A stretch of DNA of 64,000 bases from Sphingobium fluviale (GCF_004122115.1 NZ_SBKP01000003.1:186001-250000), one strand, 5' to 3'; positions 44,219 through 54,162 are shown, numbered from the stretch's first letter. Notes: generated from the letters alone by a model not told the origin. A program made the numbers and translations.

Positions 44219-45900
44219 GAAGCCGCCCTTACCCCTGTAAACCAGCGCCGTAAATTGCCCTGTGCGCGGCGCAGCAGCACAAGGATTGTATTTTTCCGAC
44301 GTGCGCTGCCTGATTTGAGCCGCTCAATCAGGATTTCCGGCGGGCAGGGCAGGCCGGTGACGGGATCGAGATAGCGCGGATAGAGCAGCAGCGTGGCCGC
44401 GACGAGTTCGTCGAGCGTGCGCATGTGCCCGCGCCGCCGCTCTGGCACAGCACCCAGATCGGTCGTCAGCCCCCAGCCTGCATAAAAGGGCACGCCGTGT
44501 GTCGTCACATCCTTGCCGCGCAACAGCCCCTCGAACCCGGCGAGCGAGGTGATGACATGCACGCCATCCACCATGTCGAGCAGAGCCGAAATCGGCTGGT
44601 CGGCAATGATCGCATCCGCATGGCGCAACGCATCGGCCTCCTTCACGTGGCCCTTGCGATGGCCGGAGAGCACATCGGGATGCGGCTTGTAGAGGATATA
44701 CGCATCCGGCTCGGCGATGCGCGCGCGGGTGAGAAGATCGAGGTTGCCGCGCACATCTCCGCCTCCTGTCAGCACCGAGCGATCATCCTCTACCTGACCC
44801 GTCACCAATATATGCCGCCTTGCGCCGCCGGGCCGGGGCAGGGGAGCGGCCTTCCCCACCTCATATTTGCTGATCCGGCTTTCCACGATGAGAGTGCACA
44901 TTTGCCGGGCGCGCGCCAGAAGATCGGGCGTGAATTTGCGGTCAATCAACAGATTTTCCAGCCCGCTGGGGCGTGATGGGTCATAATGCACGCCCACAGG
45001 ATCGACGATGATCGAGAGGGGCGGCACACAGTCTGCCCCCAGGCCGACAGAGCGGATGAACCCGTCCTCGACTTCATGGAGCGGGCGGGAGGAGTGTTCG
45101 CAACTGGCGAGGAACGCTTCGGGCACCCGCGCCTTCCACACGGCGATAGCGGAACTGGCGGGCAAGGCTTCCAGCTGATCCTGCTGTGCGGCCAGGAAGG
45201 CCGTGTGCGCGCCGCCTCCACCCCAAAGCAACGCATCGACCGTATCCTGCTTCCAATGACCAAAGCCAAAGGCGGCAGCGAGAGGGCGATTGGCATCGAT
45301 CAGGCGGCGCCATTCCGCGCAGTAGGCGATGATGCGCTCGGCGGGGCAGGGCGCGCGGGTGAAAGGGTCGATCCATGTTCGGTGCGCCAGTTCCCGCGCG
45401 GCCATGGCCTCCAGTGCGTGGTCCCCACCGCGCGCCAGCTCTGCAAAACGGCCAGCGGTGCGCGAAAGACCGATCGGCACCGCCATCAGGGCGGCGATGA
45501 AAGTGGTTTCGTCGTCGGCATCGGTCCACAGCATCCGCGCGCGCGACAGCATGTGCCATGGGTCGGCTTCGCCCCGAACGACAACAACGCCATCAGGCGG
45601 CGGGTTGGCTTCATGCGGATCATCTGTCCAGATAACGACCGGCCGTGCCGCCTGCCCGCGCGCCTCGGCCTGCATCGATCCGTCCCGCGTCCGCACCAGC
45701 AGATAGTCGCCTTGCGGAAGGTCAGGCTGCGAGGCCCAATAGGCTCCGCCCACCCGCGCCGCGCGCATCTGTGCAAGCAGGTCAGTCGCGGGCTTGACCT
45801 GATGCCCTGTCCGCGCCTCGGTGACGGCGAAGGCCGTTACCCGCGCGCCGGGAAAAGGCGGGATGCGCAACAGTGGCTCAGCCATGCGTTGGCCTGTCAT
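44215..45900 (-). CDS. KpsC-like capsule polysaccharide transferase
   Basis: 561 residues from the first ATG, or 556 from an ATG at 45885. The second half has the KpsC core: E-D-G-F-I-R-S-V-G-L-G-A (about 280-291), Y-K-P-H-P-D-V-L-S-G-H-R-K-G (about 402-415) and T-H-G-V-P-F-Y-A-G-W-G-L-T (about 466-478). The first half is a weaker, degenerate module (V-V-I-W-T-D-D-P-H-E), so only one full GT domain of the usual two seems intact. Overlaps on both sides tie it to the PhyH gene upstream and the kpsS-like gene downstream. Confidence 0.78.
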   Translation of the reverse strand: MTGQRMAEPLLRIPPFPGARVTAFAVTEARTGHQVKPATDLLAQMRAARVGGAYWASQPDLPQGDYLLVRTRDGSMQAEARGQAARPVVIWTDDPHEANPPPDGVVVVRGEADPWHMLSRARMLWTDADDETTFIAALMAVPIGLSRTAGRFAELARGGDHALEAMAARELAHRTWIDPFTRAPCPAERIIAYCAEWRRLIDANRPLAAAFGFGHWKQDTVDALLWGGGGAHTAFLAAQQDQLEALPASSAIAVWKARVPEAFLASCEHSSRPLHEVEDGFIRSVGLGADCVPPLSIIVDPVGVHYDPSRPSGLENLLIDRKFTPDLLARARQMCTLIVESRISKYEVGKAAPLPRPGGARRHILVTGQVEDDRSVLTGGGDVRGNLDLLTRARIAEPDAYILYKPHPDVLSGHRKGHVKEADALRHADAIIADQPISALLDMVDGVHVITSLAGFEGLLRGKDVTTHGVPFYAGWGLTTDLGAVPERRRGHMRTLDELVAATLLLYPRYLDPVTGLPCPPEILIERLKSGSARRKNTILVLLRRAQGNLRRWFTGVRAAS

Positions 45901-46930
45901 GATCGGCCGTTATCAGCCCCGCAGGCGCCCACGGCTGGCCCACCCAGCGCTTCAAACGATCCCGTAATGCCCATAACGCTATGATGCGCCGCTCGGCCAG
46001 CCCCGGCAGGCTCAGTACATCCAGCCCGCACCACGGCAGGAAGGGATTGCGGCGGTTATAGGCCCAGATCTCGATCCGTATCGCCGGGCGGGATGAGCTG
46101 CCCCGTGCGTGAAAGCCGCAGGTATCGGCCACCACCAGCGTATTGGCGGGTACGGCAAAGCGGGTCGCGCCCGGCAGGCCCAGCGCGGGCAACTCTTCAG
46201 CTTCGATCCGCATAGAGCCGCGCGCTGAGAGAAAATCGACGCCTTCCGGGGCTTTCAAGGCCCGTTCGCGTTCCCATGCCAGCCGCTCTGGCGTCAAATG
46301 ATGCGAGCCGGGAACATAGGTCAGTGGACCGTCCTCGTCCGCGACGTCAGACAGGAAAAACCATGCCTTCATCGTCGGGTGGAACGTATCAGCATGCAGG
46401 TGAAGCTGCGGGTCTGGCGGCGCATCAGCCCGGTGGGTGAGGATGGTCTGGATATAATAGAGCGGCTCAGAATCGAAACTTGCGACATAGCGCATCAGGC
46501 TGGCCCAGCGCGGCATGCGGATGAGGCGGGCAAGCACCGGAACATCGCGCAGCATCGCGGCGTCGATGGCGATGCGCCGGGTGATGGCATCGCCCTGCAC
46601 CATCTCCCGCGCCGGAGAGACGCGCGCCAGCACTGCGTGCTTCAATGCCGCAAAGTCCTCCTCAGGCAGAAAATCGCGCACCAGCACATAGCCTTGCGCC
46701 GCGAATTGCGCCCTGTCTTCCGCACTCAGCCGCTTGCCCAGCTTCTCTCGCCTGCATGCCGCCAGCCTGTGTGCCGCGCGCACCCGCCATCCGTGCAGCC
46801 CCAGCCGATTGAGCCATTTCGAGCCGATCAGCGGATTGTCGCGAAACGACTTCGCCCCGGTCAGGAGCTGCGCCGCCCACCAGGGAAGCGCCAGCCAGCG
46901 CAAAACAGAGCGGCGCAAGGAAATGGACAT
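45878..46930 (-). CDS. Phytanoyl-CoA dioxygenase (PhyH) family protein
   Basis: 350 residues from MSISLRRSV; the frame extends upstream but across the divergent promoter. The 2-oxoglutarate/iron site is H-L-H-A-D-T-F-H-P (H-x-D, about 178-186) with a distal histidine in C-G-F-H-A-R-G (about 280-286), followed by R-P-A-I-R-I-E-I. Family members hydroxylate small molecules or lipids. In this operon with KpsC/KpsS-like genes it might modify the lipid anchor or a sugar, but this is inference. It is divergent, 43 bases from the WbaP-like gene. Confidence 0.8.
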   Translation of the reverse strand: MSISLRRSVLRWLALPWWAAQLLTGAKSFRDNPLIGSKWLNRLGLHGWRVRAAHRLAACRREKLGKRLSAEDRAQFAAQGYVLVRDFLPEEDFAALKHAVLARVSPAREMVQGDAITRRIAIDAAMLRDVPVLARLIRMPRWASLMRYVASFDSEPLYYIQTILTHRADAPPDPQLHLHADTFHPTMKAWFFLSDVADEDGPLTYVPGSHHLTPERLAWERERALKAPEGVDFLSARGSMRIEAEELPALGLPGATRFAVPANTLVVADTCGFHARGSSSRPAIRIEIWAYNRRNPFLPWCGLDVLSLPGLAERRIIALWALRDRLKRWVGQPWAPAGLITADHDRPTHG

Positions 46931-46973
46931 AAGCTCTCTTTGAGCGGTAACATAGGCTGTGTAAAGACGCGCC

Positions 46974-48386
46974 ATGCAACAGGATTCCGCCCGATCAATG
47001 ACCAGTAAAGCGCGCTCCGATTCGGCAGCTCTTCCACCCGTCAGCAAGGAGCATGCGCGGCTGCGGCTCTATCTGCTGGGGCTGGTGCTCGATATGTGGG
47101 GGATGCTGGGCAGCTTCCTGCTGGCAAACTGGCTGGTGCTGGGGTCTGCAATGGGTGAGCCGGAAAAGCCGCATGGCATACTGATCTTCACGCTATTGGG
47201 GCCAATATATGCGCTCCTCGCGATCAACGGCGGCGCTTATGGCATCCGCATGCTTGGCGCGGCGCGGACCAGCGCGGCTCACGCGCTGCTGGCCTTCGTG
47301 CAGGCGGCGATGCTGACCCTGCTCATCATCTTCCTCGCCAAGATCGGCGAACAGATATCGCGCCTCACTTTTGTGGTGGGAGGCGGGCTATCGATCATCA
47401 GCCTCGTGGCATGCCGCTATGCGATGACGGCGCTGTCTCGGCGGATATTGGGGGCGGTGCCGCGGGTGGAGATGTTCATAGCGGATGGCGTCGAGCTGCC
47501 GCATGTGCCGGGGCATATGGCGCTGATCGACGCGCGCAAGCGGGGGCTGGACCCGACCCGTCATGACGCGAAAATGGCGGAAAAGCTGGCCCGCGCTGTT
47601 GGCGGCGCGGAGCATGTCGTGGTCGCCTGCCCCAGCGAACGGATCGAGGACTGGAGCATTGCCCTGAAGTCCCTCTCGGCGCGCGGCGAGATATTGGTGC
47701 CGGAGATGGCCCGCTTCGCGCCCGCGCGGGTGGGCAGCTTTCAGCATCTCCCCACGCTGATCGTCGCGGGCGGGCCGCTCGATTTCCGGGGGCGGATCAT
47801 CAAGCGGATTTTCGATTTTGTGGTGTCGCTGGGGGCGATAATCGCCCTTTCGCCCGTGCTGATTGCCACGGCGATTGCGGTGAAACTCACCAGCCCCGGC
47901 CCGGTATTGTTCCGGCAGGCGCGATTGGGGCGTGATGCGCGACCGTTTCAGATATTGAAGTTCCGCTCGATGCGGGTGGAGATGTCAGACCATAACGCGA
48001 GCCAGCTCACACAGAAAGACGACCCGCGCGTCACCCGCGTGGGCGCCTTCATCCGCCGTACAAGCATCGACGAATTGCCACAGCTTTTCAATGTGTTGAA
48101 AGGCGACATGAGCATCGTTGGGCCACGCCCGCATGCGGCGGGGGCCAAGGCGGCGGATTCGCTCTATTGGGAGGTCGATCCGCGCTACTGGGCGCGGCAC
48201 TGCATCAAGCCGGGTATCACCGGCCTGGCGCAGATCAGAGGGCATCGCGGCACCACAGATGCGCATGAAGACCTGCTGCTGCGCCTGCAATCCGACCTTG
48301 AATATGTGACCGACTGGTCTGTCGCGCGTGATATTCGCATCCTGCTGGCGACGGTGGCGGTGCTGGTCCACGACAGAGCATACTGA
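46974..48386 (+). CDS. Undecaprenyl-phosphate sugar phosphotransferase (WbaP-like)
   Basis: 470 residues. Four N-terminal membrane helices (about 30-150) precede a soluble region and the catalytic domain from [15 protein letters not shown] (about 272-286). Diagnostic motifs are [31 protein letters not shown] and V-G-P-R-P-H-A. Enzymes of this type move glucose- or galactose-1-phosphate from the UDP-sugar to undecaprenyl phosphate, starting each repeat unit, as GelB/SpsB do in sphingan synthesis. Which hexose is used cannot be read. It is the only initiating transferase visible in the window. Confidence 0.9.
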   Translation: MQQDSARSMTSKARSDSAALPPVSKEHARLRLYLLGLVLDMWGMLGSFLLANWLVLGSAMGEPEKPHGILIFTLLGPIYALLAINGGAYGIRMLGAARTSAAHALLAFVQAAMLTLLIIFLAKIGEQISRLTFVVGGGLSIISLVACRYAMTALSRRILGAVPRVEMFIADGVELPHVPGHMALIDARKRGLDPTRHDAKMAEKLARAVGGAEHVVVACPSERIEDWSIALKSLSARGEILVPEMARFAPARVGSFQHLPTLIVAGGPLDFRGRIIKRIFDFVVSLGAIIALSPVLIATAIAVKLTSPGPVLFRQARLGRDARPFQILKFRSMRVEMSDHNASQLTQKDDPRVTRVGAFIRRTSIDELPQLFNVLKGDMSIVGPRPHAAGAKAADSLYWEVDPRYWARHCIKPGITGLAQIRGHRGTTDAHEDLLLRLQSDLEYVTDWSVARDIRILLATVAVLVHDRAY

Positions 48387-48456
48387 ATTCCCGCACTTGC
48401 TATTCGCGCGATCGTCGGCATAGCAGTGTGCCGATGAACAGGCGGACGATTTCCCG

Positions 48457-49206
48457 ATGATTACCGTTCAGCGCGCGATGAAAGCGCTGGTCAAGCATGG
48501 CTCTCGCGCATGGCTGGCGGCGCGCACGATGCTGGGCGCGCGCAAGGATCGGCACTGCCCGGCCTGCGGTGCGGATGTGGCGGGGTTCTTCCGCTATGGC
48601 GATGAGCGCGCATGGGGCTGCCCGGCGTGCGGCGCATCTCCGCGCGAGCGGCTGGTGCATCATCTTCTCGATACCAGTCGCATTGCCGCGCCCAAGGGCG
48701 GCGCGATCCTCCACATGGCGCCCAATGAGGCGAGCCTGGTTGCGCGGCTGCGTGCGAAGGCGGGCGATTATGTGCCCGCTGATCTGTTCCCGGAGATATA
48801 CAAGGTTGCGGGCGTACAGCGGGTCGATCTGATGGCGATCGGCGAGGTGGGGCGCTTCGATCTGTTCTATGCCAGCCATGTGATGGAGCATGTGCCCGAT
48901 GACGCGGCAGTCTTGCGCAACATCTTCGCCGCGCTGAAACCGGGTGGAGAGGCGTGGCTGATCGTGCCCCTGTGGGACAAGCCGACCGAGGATGGTTCCT
49001 ACTCCATGCCTCCGCGTGAGCGGGAGCGGCGTTTTGGGCAGTGGGATCATGTCCGGCAATATGGCCCTGATTTCGCGGATCGCATCCGCGCCGCAGGGTT
49101 CGATATAGAGATAATCCGCGCGAGTGATTGTGCTGCGGGTGATGTGCACCGGTTGGCGCTGGGCGAAGTGCTCTATCGTGCGCGCCGACCGTCGGCTGGC
49201 GGCTAA
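48457..49206 (+). CDS. SAM-dependent methyltransferase with zinc-ribbon N-terminus
   Basis: 249 residues. C-P-A-C-G-A-D (about 34-40) and C-P-A-C-G-A-S-P-R-E-R (about 55-65) form a zinc-ribbon-like pair. The methyltransferase part has a loose motif I (I-L-H-M-A-P-N-E-A), Y-A-S-H-V-M-E-H-V-P-D-D and L-K-P-G-G-E-A-W-L-I-V-P-L. This organisation occurs in methyltransferases of polysaccharide and natural-product clusters. The target is unknown; O-methylation of a sugar is likely. It ends 16 bases before the membrane protein gene. Confidence 0.78.
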   Translation: MITVQRAMKALVKHGSRAWLAARTMLGARKDRHCPACGADVAGFFRYGDERAWGCPACGASPRERLVHHLLDTSRIAAPKGGAILHMAPNEASLVARLRAKAGDYVPADLFPEIYKVAGVQRVDLMAIGEVGRFDLFYASHVMEHVPDDAAVLRNIFAALKPGGEAWLIVPLWDKPTEDGSYSMPPRERERRFGQWDHVRQYGPDFADRIRAAGFDIEIIRASDCAAGDVHRLALGEVLYRARRPSAGG

Positions 49207-49222
49207 GCGGGCGCGCGGGGGG

Positions 49223-50545
49223 ATGGTTCGCACACTCGTCGCGGCGGGGGAGCGGTCCGCAGGGGTGCTGACTCTCGCCAAGCTCACCAGTGTCGCGCTG
49301 TCGATGGTCTGGGGCTTTGCCGTCACCTATGTCTTCGTGCGCGTGTTGCCGGGCGATGAGTTTCGCGCGTTCCTGTTGCTGATCGCCTTCAACAATTTCA
49401 CCATCTCGGCGGAATTCGGCATCACCAATGTCATATATTCACGCCTGCGGCGTTATTGGCTGGGGCGTGGGGAGGATGAGGGCGAGCCAAGCGACTTCCG
49501 GCATGAGGAAATCGGCGTGCTGTTCCTGTTCCTTGCCAGTCTGATCGGTATCGGCGGCTGCGTGGTGGCGGGCGCAATGTTGCTGGGGGCGATCCGCACC
49601 GCCATGCCGGATGTATTCCTCATATTTTTCTTCGGTTCTGCGCTCAATATATTGTTATTACTTGCAAAACGGGCTCTTGCGGCGGTGGATCGCAATCTTG
49701 TCTGGGAGCTGGCCGATATTGCCCGGCGGCTGCTCGGCCTCGGCGCGCTGTTTGCGGTATTGGGCGGGGTGAGCCTCATGGTTTCGGTGTCTGCTTTACT
49801 CGCCATCAACGTCGCCGGCGCCGCGCTCGGCATCGCACTCATCCACCGGCGCGCAGGGATGCGGATGGCGGACTGGCTGGCGTGGCGGCGCGGCGGAGGC
49901 CATGTGCGGCGCACCTATCTGCGCGATATTGGCGCATCGGCGGCGCTCACGATCAGCGAGGTTGCGGCCTATAACAGCCCCTATTTCCTGATCGCGGCAC
50001 TGACGCATGACACCCGGCTGCTGTTGCTGTTCGATTTCACCTTCAAGATCATCCGCGCGGTGGGCACAACGATCCGCGCGACGATCGAGGGCGTGCTGCC
50101 TGCGCTGACGCGAAGCTGGTTCGTGCATGATACCCAAAGCTTCGGCCGTCGTTTGCGCCGCGCCCTCTGGGTGGCGCTGGGGATAGCGTTGAGCGCCGGT
50201 GCGCTGCTGATGGTGGCGGGGCAAAGCGTTTTTGCGCATCTCTATGATGGCAAGGCGGCGCTGACGCTTGCCGAGCTGGCGCTGCTCTCTCTGCTGCTCG
50301 TGGCGCTCTCGCTCATGTGCGTTTCGGTCTATGTGCAGGGGGCGCTGGGGCGGTTTGGGCCATTGCTGCGGCAATCTTTGCCGTTTCTGGCCGCTTCGGT
50401 GGCGAGTGTGCCGCTGGCGTTGTGGCTGGGTGGAACGCCGCGAGCAGACGATGTGCCGTTTATGAGCCTGTACGCCCTGTGCTTCATCGGCGCGGCAGGT
50501 CTGCACATCGTGGCGATGCGGCGGCTGAAGCAGGCGACCCCATGA
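49223..50545 (+). CDS. MOP-superfamily flippase-like membrane protein
   Basis: 440 residues from the ATG behind a GGGGGGG run; the frame extends 99 bases upstream inside the methyltransferase gene. About 12 hydrophobic helices with charged loops, including L-A-F-N-N-F-T-I-S-A-E-F-G-I-T-N-V and F-D-F-T-F-K-I-I-R-A-V, resemble polysaccharide flippases, though signatures are weak. It is followed by a glycosyltransferase and FkbM methyltransferase in one operon. It may move a second glycolipid. Confidence 0.65.
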   Translation: MVRTLVAAGERSAGVLTLAKLTSVALSMVWGFAVTYVFVRVLPGDEFRAFLLLIAFNNFTISAEFGITNVIYSRLRRYWLGRGEDEGEPSDFRHEEIGVLFLFLASLIGIGGCVVAGAMLLGAIRTAMPDVFLIFFFGSALNILLLLAKRALAAVDRNLVWELADIARRLLGLGALFAVLGGVSLMVSVSALLAINVAGAALGIALIHRRAGMRMADWLAWRRGGGHVRRTYLRDIGASAALTISEVAAYNSPYFLIAALTHDTRLLLLFDFTFKIIRAVGTTIRATIEGVLPALTRSWFVHDTQSFGRRLRRALWVALGIALSAGALLMVAGQSVFAHLYDGKAALTLAELALLSLLLVALSLMCVSVYVQGALGRFGPLLRQSLPFLAASVASVPLALWLGGTPRADDVPFMSLYALCFIGAAGLHIVAMRRLKQATP

Positions 50546-50568
50546 AAATCGCCTCATGAAAATCGCGA
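50541..50568 (+). repeat. 14-base tandem duplication covering a start codon
   Basis: CATGAAAATCGC occurs twice with a period of 14 bases. The first copy makes the ATGA overlap with the flippase-like stop but its frame ends after five codons (M-K-I-A-S-stop). The second copy holds the ATG used by the glycosyltransferase. It looks like a recent duplication that moved the start. Confidence 0.7.
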
Positions 50569-51716
50569 TGCTCGATCCTTCGCTGTTCACTGGGCGCTAT
50601 GACGATGGGCTGTGCGCGGCGCTGGGCGCGCAGGGGCATCGACTGAGCCTGCTCGGCCGCCCGATGCGCACCACCGATGCCATCGCGCCGGAAAACTACA
50701 CCTATGTGGCGCGCTTCTTCCGCCAGTCCGAGCGGCTGCGTGGCGTTCTTGGTGAGGGCACGGCCTTCCGCGCGCTCAAGGCAGCGGAATATATGGCCTC
50801 CGCCACCCTGGGCAGGCTCGCCAATCTGCGTGGTGACGATGTGGTCCATGTACAATGGCTGCCCTTTCCGGCGGCGGACCGGCGGCTGATCGAACGGCTT
50901 CGGGCAGGGAAGGGGCGGCCTGCGCTGGTGCACACCGTCCATAACGCCTCGGCCTATCATGGCGATGCGGGTGCACAGGGCCGGGGGTATCGCGGGCTGC
51001 TCGATCTGTTTGATGCGCTGATCGTGCATGGCGAGACAACCTACAACGCCATGATCGCCCAAGGGGTCGCGCCAGTCCGTTTGCATATCGTCCCCCACCC
51101 GCCGATGGAACTGGCCCATGCCGGGGAGGCGGATCTTGCCGCCGTGCCGCACCCCAAAGCCCCGCGCATCCTGTTTTTCGGCACGATCCGTCCATACAAA
51201 GGGTTCGATCTGCTGATTGAGGCGTGTCTCCAGCTCTGGCGGGCGAGGCATGTGTTTGAGCTGGCGGTCGCGGGCAAGCCGTTCATGGATATCGCACCGC
51301 TGCTTGGGGCCGTGCGCGATGCCGGGTTTGCCGATCGGCTGGTCCTCGACCTCGGCTTCCTCACCGAGCAACGGCTCGACGCGCATCTGCAACGGGCGGA
51401 CATCATCGCCTTTCCCTATCGTCATATCGACAGCAGCGGGGCGTTCCTCTCGGCGCTGCATTATGGCAAGGCGATGGTGGCGAGCAGGGTCGGGATGTTC
51501 GCCGAACTGGATGAGTCCGCAGTGACGCTGTGCGCGCCGAATGAGGTGGATGCGCTGGCGGAGGCTGTGGGCGCACTGGTGGCGGACGGCGAAGCGCGCG
51601 CTACGCTCACCAAGGGCGCGCTGGCTTTGCGGGCGGATATGGGCGACTGGGCGCAGGCGGCGCGGGCCACGCTCGCGGTCTATGAATGGGCAATCGAAAC
51701 GGTGAGGCAGGGATGA
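50556..51716 (+). CDS. Glycosyltransferase family 4
   Basis: 386 residues starting in the second copy of a short tandem duplication. The N-terminal half has V-V-H-V-Q-W-L-P-F-P and H-T-V-H-N-A-S. The donor half has I-L-F-F-G-T-I-R-P-Y-K-G-F-D-L-L (about 206-221), then I-I-A-F-P-Y-R-H-I-D-S-S-G-A-F, where the usual glutamate of E-x7-E is replaced by serine-rich sequence, as in some GT4 subfamilies. It is a GT-B enzyme for a polysaccharide or glycolipid. Stop overlaps the FkbM start (ATGA). Confidence 0.83.
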   Translation: MKIAMLDPSLFTGRYDDGLCAALGAQGHRLSLLGRPMRTTDAIAPENYTYVARFFRQSERLRGVLGEGTAFRALKAAEYMASATLGRLANLRGDDVVHVQWLPFPAADRRLIERLRAGKGRPALVHTVHNASAYHGDAGAQGRGYRGLLDLFDALIVHGETTYNAMIAQGVAPVRLHIVPHPPMELAHAGEADLAAVPHPKAPRILFFGTIRPYKGFDLLIEACLQLWRARHVFELAVAGKPFMDIAPLLGAVRDAGFADRLVLDLGFLTEQRLDAHLQRADIIAFPYRHIDSSGAFLSALHYGKAMVASRVGMFAELDESAVTLCAPNEVDALAEAVGALVADGEARATLTKGALALRADMGDWAQAARATLAVYEWAIETVRQG

Positions 51717-52480
51717 GCGCGGGGCGGATACAGCGGGAACTGGAGCGGCGCTGGCTGGCGATGCGGCTCAGCTTTGCGGGGCGCGTTCATCAATATCCTG
51801 AAATCCTTGCCCTTCGCCGCTTTTTCGATGCGTTTGCGATTGACGCGCTGATCGATGTCGGCGCGAACGAGGGGCAATATGCGCTCTCGGCTCGGAAGGA
51901 CGCGGGCTTTGGCGGGCATATCTTCTCGTTTGAGCCAAACCCCGATGTGTTCGCTATCCTCGCGCGCCACGCCGCCCGCGATCCAAAATGGCATGTGTTC
52001 AACATGGCTTTGTCGGATTTTGATGGCACCGCCGAGTTTCACATCATGGCCGCGCATCAGTTCAGTTCCATAGCCAAGCCGGCTGAGCGGCTCGACCCGA
52101 TCTTCGAGAGTCGCAATCGCGTCGAAAAGACGGTGCCGATGCAGTGCCGCAGGCTCGACGGCATGCTGGACGAATTGCTCAAGCCCCACGGCCTCGTCCG
52201 CCCGTTCCTCAAGATGGATACGCAGGGCCATGACCGGGCGGTGTGCGAGGGGGCGGGGAAGCGGCTTGGCGACATGATCGGCCTGCAGAGCGAGCTTGCC
52301 GTGCGCCCGCAATATGAGGGCGCGGCGGATTATCGCGCGATGATCGGCTATCTGGAGGAGCGTGGCTTCGTCCCCAATGCCTTCTTCGCTAACAACAAGG
52401 GCCACTTCCCGCTGCTGGTTGAGATGGACGGCATTTTCCTGCGCGCCGATCTCGCGGGCGAGGGCGCGACCAGCGCATGA
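51713..52480 (+). CDS. FkbM-family methyltransferase
   Basis: 255 residues. The SAM site is L-I-D-V-G-A-N-E-G-Q-Y-A (about 46-57), followed by F-S-F-E-P-N-P-D-V-F and the FkbM features L-D-G-M-L-D-E-L and F-L-K-M-D-T-Q-G-H-D (about 166-175). Such enzymes O-methylate sugars and small molecules. It lies in an unbroken chain of ATGA overlaps between the GT4 gene and the PMT-like membrane protein gene, so a sugar methylation step is likely. Confidence 0.87.
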   Translation: MSAGRIQRELERRWLAMRLSFAGRVHQYPEILALRRFFDAFAIDALIDVGANEGQYALSARKDAGFGGHIFSFEPNPDVFAILARHAARDPKWHVFNMALSDFDGTAEFHIMAAHQFSSIAKPAERLDPIFESRNRVEKTVPMQCRRLDGMLDELLKPHGLVRPFLKMDTQGHDRAVCEGAGKRLGDMIGLQSELAVRPQYEGAADYRAMIGYLEERGFVPNAFFANNKGHFPLLVEMDGIFLRADLAGEGATSA

Positions 52481-54162
52481 CCCGGCCCCGCGTCTCCTGG
52501 CTGTTGCTGGTCAGCGCGGTCTGTTACGCGCTGTGGCTGCTCGCGGCATGGGGCGTGGAGGTGGAGTGGCTCAAGGGCCGCACCATCGGGCATGAATTTT
52601 TCGAGGCGCAGGATCTGCCCGCTCTCGCCATGGGCAGCGTGGCGTTGGTTCTCGTCGCACTGGCGTTTCGCTGGGTGCCGAAGGGCGGATGGCGCTGGGG
52701 AAATGACGGGCGGATCGTCGGAATTCTGATCGCGCTGTTTGCGCTCGCCGCGTGGGCGGGGCGGTATGCGCTATTCGGCAACTACAGCCTCTCGCGCGAC
52801 GAGGAGGTGGCGGAGTTCGCCGCCAAGGCGATGCATGATGGCTGGCTTGCCCGCCCGATCCCGCCCGAATGGCTGGATTATCGCCGCGCGATCATGCCGG
52901 AGTTCTTCTCGCCCTTCGGCGCGGATGCATATTGGAATTCGGCCTATTTGCCTTTGAACTCCGCCTTCCGCGCGCTGTGCGGCTGGCTGGGAGACGCCAA
53001 TCTTTCCGGACCGCTGTTCCTTGCCCTCGGCCTGTTCGCGCTGCGGCGCGCGGCGCTGCGCATCATGCCGAACCGGCCCGACGCGGCGGCGGTGACGATG
53101 CTGATGGCGCTCACCTCAACACAACTGCTCGTCACCGGCATGACGCCCTATGCGATGACCGGACATTTCGCATTGAACATGGTCTGGCTGGCGCTGGTGC
53201 TGCGCGGCGACCGGCTGGGGCATATCGGCGCAGGGATCACCGCGCTGTTGCTGGCGGGCCTGCATCAATATCACTACCCGCTCGTGTTCCTGACGCCGTT
53301 TCTGCTGTGGTTCGCGCTGTCTCGCCGCTGGGGCGCGCTGCTTTTTCATGGTGCCATCCTCGCGCTGGCAGTGTTCATCTGGGCCAGATTGTGGCCGAAC
53401 CTGATGATCGATCTCTATGGTCCGGCGGCGGATGTGCGCCCCTCGGCAGGTGTGGCGGACAAGATGCAGAGCCTTGCCGAGCGGCTGGAGAAGTGGCGAC
53501 CGCTGCTCTATATGAGCCGCTTCTTCGCGTGGAACAACCTGTTGCTGGTGCCGCTTGCGCTCATCGGCCTGTGGCGCATCGGCTGGCGCGCGGCGCTGAG
53601 GGGAGAGCGCGTGGCGCTGCCGCTGGGGTTGGGCGCGCTGGGCATGGCTGCGCTCGCGATCGATCCCGGCTATGGCTGGGGCTATCGTTATCTCCACGGT
53701 TTCATCGGCAGCTTCGCGTTGCTCGCCGGGCTGGGTTGGGCGAGTTTCAAACGACCGGACAGTCGCGTCCTCGGTGCCTCCGTCCTCGTAGCGCTGCTCG
53801 CCGGCAGCTTTCTGATGGCGCGCGCGGAGGATTATGTCGCGCCTTATGCCGAGGTGCACCGCCGCATCATGGAGAGCGGGGCGGACGTGGTGCTGGTCGA
53901 TCCGCGCGGCGGGCGCTATGTGACGGATGTGGTGCGCGGGCCGGGCAGCGATCCGCTTGGGCATCCGGTGGTAATGCACATCGGCTGGCTGACGCCAAAG
54001 CGGCTGGAGGCGCTGTGCGCCCGCTATGATGATGTGGCTATCCTAGACATCTCTGCCTTCGGGCCGCTGGGCGTGGGGATAGTGCCGTGGGGCAGCCGAT
54101 GGATCGCGGGCCTGCGCGAGCAGATGGAGCGCCAGGACTGTGGCCGTGTCATCGCCCCGTAA
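52477..54162 (+). CDS. Polytopic membrane protein, PMT/ArnT-like
   Basis: 561 residues with about ten helices in the first 450 residues and a soluble C-terminal region (about 455-561). An acidic pair after the third helix, L-S-R-D-E-E-V-A-E-F-A-A-K-A-M (about 105-119), and the H-Q-Y-H-Y-P loop recall GT-C polyprenyl-phosphate-sugar transferases of the PMT type. Overall similarity is low, so the call is a fold-level guess. It may add a sugar at the periplasmic face. It is coupled to the FkbM gene by ATGA. Confidence 0.55.
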   Translation: MTRPRVSWLLLVSAVCYALWLLAAWGVEVEWLKGRTIGHEFFEAQDLPALAMGSVALVLVALAFRWVPKGGWRWGNDGRIVGILIALFALAAWAGRYALFGNYSLSRDEEVAEFAAKAMHDGWLARPIPPEWLDYRRAIMPEFFSPFGADAYWNSAYLPLNSAFRALCGWLGDANLSGPLFLALGLFALRRAALRIMPNRPDAAAVTMLMALTSTQLLVTGMTPYAMTGHFALNMVWLALVLRGDRLGHIGAGITALLLAGLHQYHYPLVFLTPFLLWFALSRRWGALLFHGAILALAVFIWARLWPNLMIDLYGPAADVRPSAGVADKMQSLAERLEKWRPLLYMSRFFAWNNLLLVPLALIGLWRIGWRAALRGERVALPLGLGALGMAALAIDPGYGWGYRYLHGFIGSFALLAGLGWASFKRPDSRVLGASVLVALLAGSFLMARAEDYVAPYAEVHRRIMESGADVVLVDPRGGRYVTDVVRGPGSDPLGHPVVMHIGWLTPKRLEALCARYDDVAILDISAFGPLGVGIVPWGSRWIAGLREQMERQDCGRVIAP

